Below, in pieces: positions 15,301 to 18,217 of a stretch of 18,217 bases of DNA; the stretch's first letter is position 1, and each line of letters begins with the position of its first letter. The stretch is from Bacteroidales bacterium UBA1204 (GTDB lineage Bacteria > Bacteroidota > Bacteroidia > Bacteroidales > F082). The translations under genes and the position numbers were made by a program. The notes under the pieces are model-generated. The model had not been told where the DNA came from. It saw nothing but the letters and a program-made list of their open reading frames with translations, and ran no database searches. Location: positions 13,671 through 31,887 of the forward strand of contig DBXU01000035.1 in NCBI GenBank assembly GCA_002310075.1, read 5' to 3'.

Positions 15301-16769
15301 AATTCACCTACTTGGTAGACTTCATCAGAACCAACGATGGTGTATTGATAAGCGACGGCCAGGGTTTGGTTGGAGTTGAGGGTGACGTTCAGTGAGATGA
15401 AACCCAACTTTGAGTTGAGTGTGAATTCTGTATTGCTCAAGCGACGGGCGTTTTCGATTTTTTCGAAGTCACGGCCCGACACCATGTAGCCTGACCTGCC
15501 GATGCGCATGGGGTCGTTCGACATGTAATTGGTGACCATACTGATGTTGCGGATCTGTGTGGTGTCCATGCGTGAAACCAAATTGTTGGCTGCATTGCGG
15601 GGATATACCTTTGTGCCGTTGGTAGGGGTGATTTCGTTGTTGTAGATCCAATCGCGCTTTCCTTCGCCTAAGTCTGTGAGCGCAAGTATGTTACGGGTAT
15701 TCTGCGTGGACGAGTTGGTGTTGGTGATCCACACTTCTATCTTCGTAATGTTGACGCTCGATGTGACGGTGGGCAATGTTGACAGGGCCTCTTCATAGTG
15801 ATCTCTGAAATATTGGCTGAGGAAGAAGTGCCTGTTCTCTTCGTAATCAAGGCAACTGAGCTCGAACTCGTTAGTCTGGGCTCCTCCTTGCACGGTGATG
15901 TTTTGCGATTCACTCTCCTGATAGGAGACGATGGAAGAAATGGTGGTCTTGCCGAATCTGAGTTTCGACTTGATACCGAAAAGTTGTTGTGTTCCGGTGA
16001 TAAGGGTGCTGTTAAGAGGGAAGCTGACGTTACCTGCCTCAAGCAATTGGATTATTTCATCTTCTTTACCGTCATATTTAAGAGCCAACTTGTCTTGGTA
16101 ATTGAAAGTGGCTTTGGTGTTCTTGTTGATGTTGAAATTGATTTTATCGCCAATCTTAGCCATGACGTTCAGCTGAATGTCTTCGTCGAAATCGAAATTG
16201 TATTGGTTTTGCTGACGTTCACTCATGGATGGGTCACCACGATAAGTATGCTTGAAACCGAAGGTGAGGTCGACGGAACCTTGTGGGCGGATGTCAACGG
16301 TGTTGGAGCCGAAGATCATATCGAAGGCTTTGCCGCCGATATAGATGGGCGGGATGATGGAGGTGCCGTTGGTTGTCGAACGTGAGTTTTGGCTGCGCCG
16401 GTCTTTCCAATAATCGAGAATGCCTTTTTTGCTTTGATACTCCAAATACTCGCTTTGGGTCATTGTGGTCGGCGTGTCATAATAGAAGTCGCCAATGCGT
16501 CTTTTGAAGGTGTATTGTTGGGTGACGGGGTCGTAGATGATTTCAGTGGAGAAATTGGACGGGTCGCTGAGATAGAGAGGCGACTGGTTGTAGAGGTCTT
16601 CCATGGGATTGCCTCTACTGATGGGTATGGGATATATGATGGAGTCGGGTTCGACGGGATAGTCCATGGAATATGGGCAGGGGTAGGGGAGCGTCGCTTT
16701 CGCGTCAATACTAGCGAGGAGCAGGACGAAGATAACCGATGCCAATGCGAGGATGCTATGTCGTTTCAT
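9351..16769 (-). CDS. sprA: Type IX secretion outer-membrane translocon SprA/Sov
   Basis: A giant 2472-residue outer-membrane protein. Its homologues are SprA of Flavobacterium johnsoniae (gliding and secretion) and Sov of Porphyromonas gingivalis (gingipain secretion), of similar length; SprA forms a 36-strand barrel that is the T9SS exit pore. A signal peptide (1-25) ends in the AxA-type site DAKA before TLPYP. Recognisable segments are PPIYIGGKAFDMIFGSNTV, the first SprA_N-type block with DKLALKYDGKEDEIIQLLEA (about 220-245), YIDDFEGAKSTIDLR (about 834-848), NFMNVRKERVNKRNRG, VHIYDIENFNLSFSY and a C-terminal beta strand ending TIRFSLAQ. Two hydrophilic low-complexity stretches (about 1680-1707 and 1963-1995) interrupt the C-terminal half. 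ATG 16769 is preferred to an in-frame TTG four codons earlier. ruvA ends 24 bases upstream. Other T9SS genes are not in the window. Confidence 0.97.
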   Translation of the reverse strand: MKRHSILALASVIFVLLLASIDAKATLPYPCPYSMDYPVEPDSIIYPIPISRGNPMEDLYNQSPLYLSDPSNFSTEIIYDPVTQQYTFKRRIGDFYYDTPTTMTQSEYLEYQSKKGILDYWKDRRSQNSRSTTNGTSIIPPIYIGGKAFDMIFGSNTVDIRPQGSVDLTFGFKHTYRGDPSMSERQQNQYNFDFDEDIQLNVMAKIGDKINFNINKNTKATFNYQDKLALKYDGKEDEIIQLLEAGNVSFPLNSTLITGTQQLFGIKSKLRFGKTTISSIVSYQESESQNITVQGGAQTNEFELSCLDYEENRHFFLSQYFRDHYEEALSTLPTVTSSVNITKIEVWITNTNSSTQNTRNILALTDLGEGKRDWIYNNEITPTNGTKVYPRNAANNLVSRMDTTQIRNISMVTNYMSNDPMRIGRSGYMVSGRDFEKIENARRLSNTEFTLNSKLGFISLNVTLNSNQTLAVAYQYTIVGSDEVYQVGEFSDQGINTPNVLVAKLLRGTTVNTKMPIWNLMMKNVYNIRAYQISSSDFMLNIFYNGNSNSTPIGYFTEGSVKGVPLLHLMGLDNLTQQNNPIPGGDGVFDFINNAATQGGTINASNGRIFFPVLEPFGKHIRTKIFPEESSLANKYAYDSLYTMTKTSAEQFSEKNKFTLKGYYSSQSGSEISLNAMNVAQGSVTVTAGGAQLVENVDYTVDYTLGRVTIINEGILNSGTPINISLEANSGFSALKKTFLGTRIEHEIDRDFRLGGTVLYLGEKSYTQKINYGEEAIANTIYGADISYHTEARWLTSLIDKLPGISTRTPSRINVDGEFARFIPGLSRSASERGTSYIDDFEGAKSTIDLRLPTMWVMASTPQNQRDLFPEAAAGTGLAYGKNRAKLSWYTIDNAVFYDRYANMRPANVTPDELSKNSVRQVLETEIFPTKDIAAGTPTNVSVLNLAYYPEERGPYNYDVQPSQYSAGINAQGKLNNPESRWAGIMRKMETTDFEATNIEYIEFWLMDPFMDEEYANNPGKLYINLGDISEDVLRDGRKFYENGLPTSENVINVDTTIWGRVPTLQDIVGTFSNEADARQYQDVGFDGLRDVDERTFFQETYLNVVRDYLGESSQAYANAYDDPSGDNYHHFRSSEWDRDEIHSSVLERYKNYNGQEGNSPSEVQRTEAYSTSNSTLPNVEDINNDNTLNESERYYQYVIDLDPNQMVVGKNHIADILHSTNVALPNGQIGGATWYQFRIPIKQPDKVIGHIDDFSSIRFMRMFVNEFKRPVVLRFATLDLVKGEWRTYSQSIQAPGEYQPDDANNETTFDISAVSIDENSRRAPVPYVIPPGIQQEKVIGTTAITRINEQSLQMTVHNLVDGDGRAIYKTTDFDFRQYKYLKMFVHAEAANDEYQLQDQDLTVFLRLGTDFTENYYEYEIPLKVTPWQTSYTNKDAIWPEINNFEIKLEDLVEVKSHRNEAMNQPNSSVRTNYIYSEKVKKGTIDNRDYYHTIKVIGNPSISDVEAMMIGVRNPKRQNLASEDDGQPKSAVIWVNELRLTDLNSNGGIAATGRLEATLADLGRMSVTGSYSSAGFGALDSDIISNEFEANSAFAVSTDLELGKFFENTGLKIPMHIDYGENRITPLYNPYDPDIKMKDALDALSTQEEKDALTSSIHDFTRHKNINFMNVRKERVNKRNRGDDPSDGDKGKSNPRDPNSGIRGRANMPKVHIYDIENFNLSFSYNETFQENTDIKYYMVKTYRGGLGYNYAGNPKNVTPFGKAKWASKPALQIIKDINFYYLPKSITFNTEMYRYFSQREMRNKTGGIVNIMPTYSKQWDWNRNYQVRYDLTKGLSLDYSAQAQAYIYEPAGYVDKSVDPERWQKNRDTIKNELRHLGSMSRFQQNVSATYTLPINKIPIFNWITTSANYQGSYFWTASAQSIQPRLGNEIENSNSLQGNATLDFTKLYNKVPYLKQLNTPQRRNDSKGKGGKTGKDKGQEATADSTKTKGVNVGKVFLDNGLRILTLVKKVSGTYSLTNGQTLPGFMPKPSYLGMNSNGWSPGLGFVLGSSFGEDADIFHKAVIHSVGDDDMRWLTMDSILSDPYRRRKTETMNYRVNAEPLMGLKIDITGNRTMSENAQHYFRYNEALNDFEVFTPTNNGNFSTSYLMWGTSFVTSDSTHSSLFDNLLNYRKIIAERIARDNPQWIENVNQYKFDSIAGDYFPVGYGSSSMDVLMYSFIAAYTGKDPNKITLNPFPRFPLPNWNVTFNGLSTIPAIASIFKTVSLTHSYKSNYAISSWASNVYYDPNNTIQTYENSDLIIPKYDIAQMVITEQFAPLIGVDLGFQNSMTANLQFKKSRTLTLSFANNQLTEVSGREIVIGAGYRIKDLSFVVASLTGGKNQTIKNDLILKFDLGFKRDKTILRRIDENNNQISAGQDKINIYVTADYTFSQRLSAQAFIKHDMTNPFVANTFKNSTTFAGVTIRFSLAQ

Positions 16770-16793
16770 TCTTTTTCTCAAATGATTGGAGGT

Positions 16794-17375
16794 TTACATT
16801 ATTTTAAGCGCTTCTTTGATAAGGGTTTCGACGGTGGCGTCAGGCATCTGTTTCAGCAGACGGTCGAGAGCCTTGTCGACGGCCGATTTGCTGAAGCCCA
16901 ATATCGTCAATGCTGATAACGCTTCAGTTTTGATTGTATTGTTTGGAACGGCGAAAATTTCGGTCGCAAAATCATTTTTCTTCAGTTTGTCTTTTAGGTC
17001 GATGACGATGCGTTGTGCCGTTTTTGCACCGATGCCTTTCACGCCTTGTATTGTTTTTACGTCATCATTGGCGATGGCGCTGCTCAACTCATTGACGGTC
17101 AGTGAGCTAAGGATAAGTCTTGCCGTGTTGCATCCCACGCCAGAAACGGAGATGAGCAACTCGAATAGATCGCGTTCCTTATCGGAATAGAACCCGAAGA
17201 GGTTGTGGGCATCTTCCAGGATTTGTTCGTGGAGATACAACTTGACTTCATCCTTCTCGCCTATGGCAGTGAAGGTGTTGAGCGTGATGTTGATGAAATA
17301 ACCGATGCCATGATTGTCGAGAATGACGTACGTGGGTGACTTTTCGGCTATTTTGCCAGCGATGAAGGCATACAT
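16794..17375 (-). CDS. ruvA: Holliday junction branch migration protein RuvA
   Basis: A 193-residue RuvA, the DNA-binding subunit that holds Holliday junctions as a tetramer and loads the RuvB motor. An N-terminal OB-fold domain (about 1-62: MYAFIAGKI, GIGYFINI, LYLHEQILEDAHNLFGF) is followed by two helix-hairpin-helix motifs (SVSGVGCNTAR at 76-86 and IQGVKGIGAKTAQR at 109-122) and a C-terminal RuvB-binding domain III (about 148-193). The start is ATG 17375, which gives the standard MYAFI N-terminus. An open frame extends nine codons further to a TTG, but that codon lies inside the -7 promoter element at 17400-17407. ruvA is the first gene of the minus-strand run; sprA follows 24 bases later, so the two are probably co-transcribed. 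Confidence 0.97.
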   Translation of the reverse strand: MYAFIAGKIAEKSPTYVILDNHGIGYFINITLNTFTAIGEKDEVKLYLHEQILEDAHNLFGFYSDKERDLFELLISVSGVGCNTARLILSSLTVNELSSAIANDDVKTIQGVKGIGAKTAQRIVIDLKDKLKKNDFATEIFAVPNNTIKTEALSALTILGFSKSAVDKALDRLLKQMPDATVETLIKEALKIM

Positions 17376-17399
17376 TTGCGTGCAGTTATGTTTAAACTG

Positions 17400-17407
17400 C
17401 AAAAATA
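17400..17407 (-). promoter_or_regulatory. -7 promoter element of ruvA-sprA
   Basis: On the minus strand this is TATTTTTG followed by CAG, an exact TAnnTTTG match 24 bases before ATG 17375. A transcript start near 17393 would give a leader of about 18 bases. It excludes the TTG at 17400-17402 as the ruvA start. Confidence 0.7.
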
Positions 17408-17439
17408 CAAAAAATAAGGATAAAGGACGGAAATAAACA

Positions 17440-17470
17440 AAAAAAAGAGGGCTAAGTCAGCCCTCTTTTT
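17440..17470 (-). terminator. Terminator after the lipoprotein gene
   Basis: AGAGGGCT (17446-17453) and AGCCCTCT (17459-17466) form an 8-bp stem with a 5-base loop. On the minus strand it is followed by a U-run (A's at 17440-17446 on +). It ends the lipoprotein transcript, whose stop is at 17492, before the ruvA promoter. T's at 17467-17470 on + would allow some function on the other strand. Confidence 0.88.
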
Positions 17471-17491
17471 CATTTGGTTTAGTTTCTGAAA

Positions 17492-17971
17492 TTACTCGGC
17501 GGGAGTCTCAGCAGGAGCTTCTTCGTGGTTGCAGCACTTCTTTTCGCCACCGCAGTTTTCGAGACGCTTCATAATGAGGTCCTTCTGTTCGTCAACAGTC
17601 ATGTTGGCGAAGTTTTCCCAAGCGGCTTTCATCTCAGCGCATTTGGCTTCGCATTCAGCCTTCTGTTCTTCGGTCATTTCGGCCATTTCCTTGCAGACTT
17701 CTTCACCAGCAGCCTTCATTTCTTCCATCTTAGCGTCCATTTCAGCGAAGACGGCAGCAGCCTTCTGGTTGAGTTCAGCCTTCATGGCGTCGTCCATTTC
17801 GTCCCACTTGGCATACTCTGATTTCAGAGCTTCCATGGGGCATTCTTGCTTTTCCTCAACAACTTCAGTTGCAGGGGTTTCAGGTTCAACAGCTTCCTCT
17901 TGCTTAGGAGTGTTGTTGCAGGCCACCATGAACAGGCAGGCCATTCCGAGTGTAAGAACTAATTTCTTCAT
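17492..17971 (-). CDS. Small acidic Cys/Met-rich lipoprotein
   Basis: A 159-residue predicted lipoprotein of unknown function. The signal peptide ends in a lipobox MVAC with lipidated Cys18. An acidic low-complexity spacer follows (about 19-42, TPKQEEAVEPETPATEVVEE). The central part (about 44-138) is almost all helix-forming residues, very rich in Met, Glu, Ala and Lys (e.g. AEMDAKMEEMKAAGEEVCKEM), with MTEEQKAECEAKCAEMK in the middle. Cysteines in the mature part are 44, 93, 107, 111, 140, 146 and 147; the tail GGEKKCCNHEEAPAETPAE has a CC-x-H cluster. The MTEEQK segment recalls the LTxxQ motif of CpxP/Spy-like periplasmic chaperones, and the Cys/Met/His content could bind metal, but neither is established. 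It is a single gene with its own promoter (18024-18031) and terminator, divergent from a probable oxidoreductase gene. Confidence 0.85.
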   Translation of the reverse strand: MKKLVLTLGMACLFMVACNNTPKQEEAVEPETPATEVVEEKQECPMEALKSEYAKWDEMDDAMKAELNQKAAAVFAEMDAKMEEMKAAGEEVCKEMAEMTEEQKAECEAKCAEMKAAWENFANMTVDEQKDLIMKRLENCGGEKKCCNHEEAPAETPAE

Positions 17972-18023
17972 TTTTAGTTGATTTGATAATGAATGTTGTA
18001 TGTTTTTTCAAATTTTGAGCGTG

Positions 18024-18056
18024 CAAAAATACAAATTATTTCAATAGTACTACAAA
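18024..18056 (-). promoter_or_regulatory. Promoter of the lipoprotein gene
   Basis: On the minus strand, TTTG (complement of 18053-18056), 21 bases, then TATTTTTG (complement of 18024-18031) followed by CAC. This matches the Bacteroidota -33/-7 arrangement. A start near 18017 gives a leader of about 46 bases before ATG 17971. Confidence 0.7.
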
Positions 18057-18096
18057 AAATGCTTTTTTTTACAAAAAAATCTTTTTTATAATAAGG

Positions 18097-18127
18097 TTGT
18101 TTGTTTAAGTTATATTGCCTAATTTTG
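18097..18127 (+). promoter_or_regulatory. Promoter of the gene starting at 18186
   Basis: TTG (18097-18099), 20 bases, then TAATTTTG (18120-18127) followed by CGG. A start near 18134 leaves a leader of about 52 bases. The 214-base gap between the two divergent genes is strongly AT-rich and holds only these two promoters; I see no gene in it. Confidence 0.65.
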
Positions 18128-18185
18128 CGGCCAAATTTTAAATACGGAACAAACACAATATTCATTACTAAATAATTTATTAACA

Positions 18186-18217
18186 ATGGCAGAAAAGAAA
18201 TTTTTGACATGCGATGG
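18186..18217 (+). CDS. Start of a probable pyruvate:ferredoxin oxidoreductase
   Basis: Only ten full codons are visible: ATG 18186 begins MAEKKFLTCD, with GG starting the next codon, so Gly is certain. This closely resembles the N-terminus I recall for Bacteroidales pyruvate:ferredoxin (flavodoxin) oxidoreductase, M-A-x-x-K-K-F-I-T-C-D-G-N, which makes acetyl-CoA from pyruvate in anaerobes. A promoter stands at the right distance upstream. Ten residues are weak evidence, so the name is tentative, though a real gene start here is likely. Confidence 0.55.
   Translation, partial: MAEKKFLTCD

Noticed and set aside
15798..16385. 195-residue plus-strand open frame antisense to sprA, and similar long antisense frames at 16389-16916, 7778-8386 and 6334-6876
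   Set aside because: Their sequences are shadows of the opposite-strand genes, have no family resemblance, and the codon pattern follows the recognised genes.
16770..16781. SprA start at TTG 16781
   Set aside because: ATG 16769 four codons later gives a normal signal peptide beginning MKRHSIL; the TTG adds nothing recognisable.
17376..17402. Longer RuvA start (nine extra residues from a TTG at 17402)
   Set aside because: The TTG lies inside the -7 promoter element, and the RuvA family begins MYAFI, which matches ATG 17375.
17974..18210. 78-residue open frame on the minus strand
   Set aside because: It covers both divergent promoters and the start of the next gene, and is Lys/Ile/Phe-rich as expected from AT-rich noncoding sequence.
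1..18217. Insertion sequences, prophage, CRISPR arrays, toxin-antitoxin pairs
   Set aside because: No transposase, integrase, regular spaced repeats or small paired genes were seen; the window is core genes with short gaps.

Overview
The window comes from a member of the Bacteroidota, most likely a Bacteroidales-type anaerobe. The evidence is a full-length SprA/Sov, the giant outer-membrane translocon of the type IX secretion system (T9SS). There is also an ExbB/ExbD/ExbD operon of Bacteroidota style, -7 promoter elements of the Bacteroidota form TAnnTTTG in most intergenic gaps, almost no Shine-Dalgarno sequences, a tRNA gene without encoded CCA, and what looks like the start of a pyruvate:ferredoxin oxidoreductase gene. 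I see no insertion sequence, phage gene, CRISPR array or integrase. This is chromosomal core sequence, not an accessory island.

Layout. 1-1976 (+): the end of an ExbB/TolQ/MotA-type proton channel gene, a small four-helix membrane protein, then two ExbD-type genes, closed by a bidirectional terminator. 1975-2835 (-): a CPBP (CAAX/Abi) membrane protease. 2836-2966: a dyad-symmetric divergent promoter region and an unusual duplicated hairpin repeat. 2967-3947 (+): a DusB-like tRNA dihydrouridine synthase, whose 3' end overlaps a convergent HAD phosphatase (3925-4572, -). 4674-4747 (+): a tRNA with anticodon CAT. 4812-7668 (+): thiL and uvrC overlapping by 8 bases, then a bidirectional terminator. 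7721-17375 (-): five genes read right to left, ruvA - sprA - gcvH - vanZ-like - tonB. 17492-17971 (-): a small acidic, Cys/Met-rich lipoprotein. 18186-end (+): the first codons of a probable pyruvate:ferredoxin oxidoreductase.

How the genes relate. ExbB/ExbD/ExbD form an inner-membrane motor that would use proton-motive force to energise TonB at outer-membrane receptors. A TonB protein is encoded about 6 kb away, downstream of sprA. SprA is the T9SS exit channel in the outer membrane. ruvA, gcvH and the vanZ-like gene are positional neighbours with no obvious functional link. The other genes are housekeeping: DNA repair (uvrC, ruvA), tRNA modification (dus), thiamine activation (thiL) and one-carbon metabolism (gcvH).

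The non-coding signals are the least ordinary part. They are a 39-bp near-palindrome holding two mutually overlapping divergent promoters, a neighbouring hairpin in which a GA-mismatch stem module is duplicated on both arms, and a -7 motif always followed by C. No wholly new multi-gene system is evident. The best candidates for undescribed protein roles are the four-helix protein embedded in the Exb operon and the Cys/Met-rich lipoprotein.
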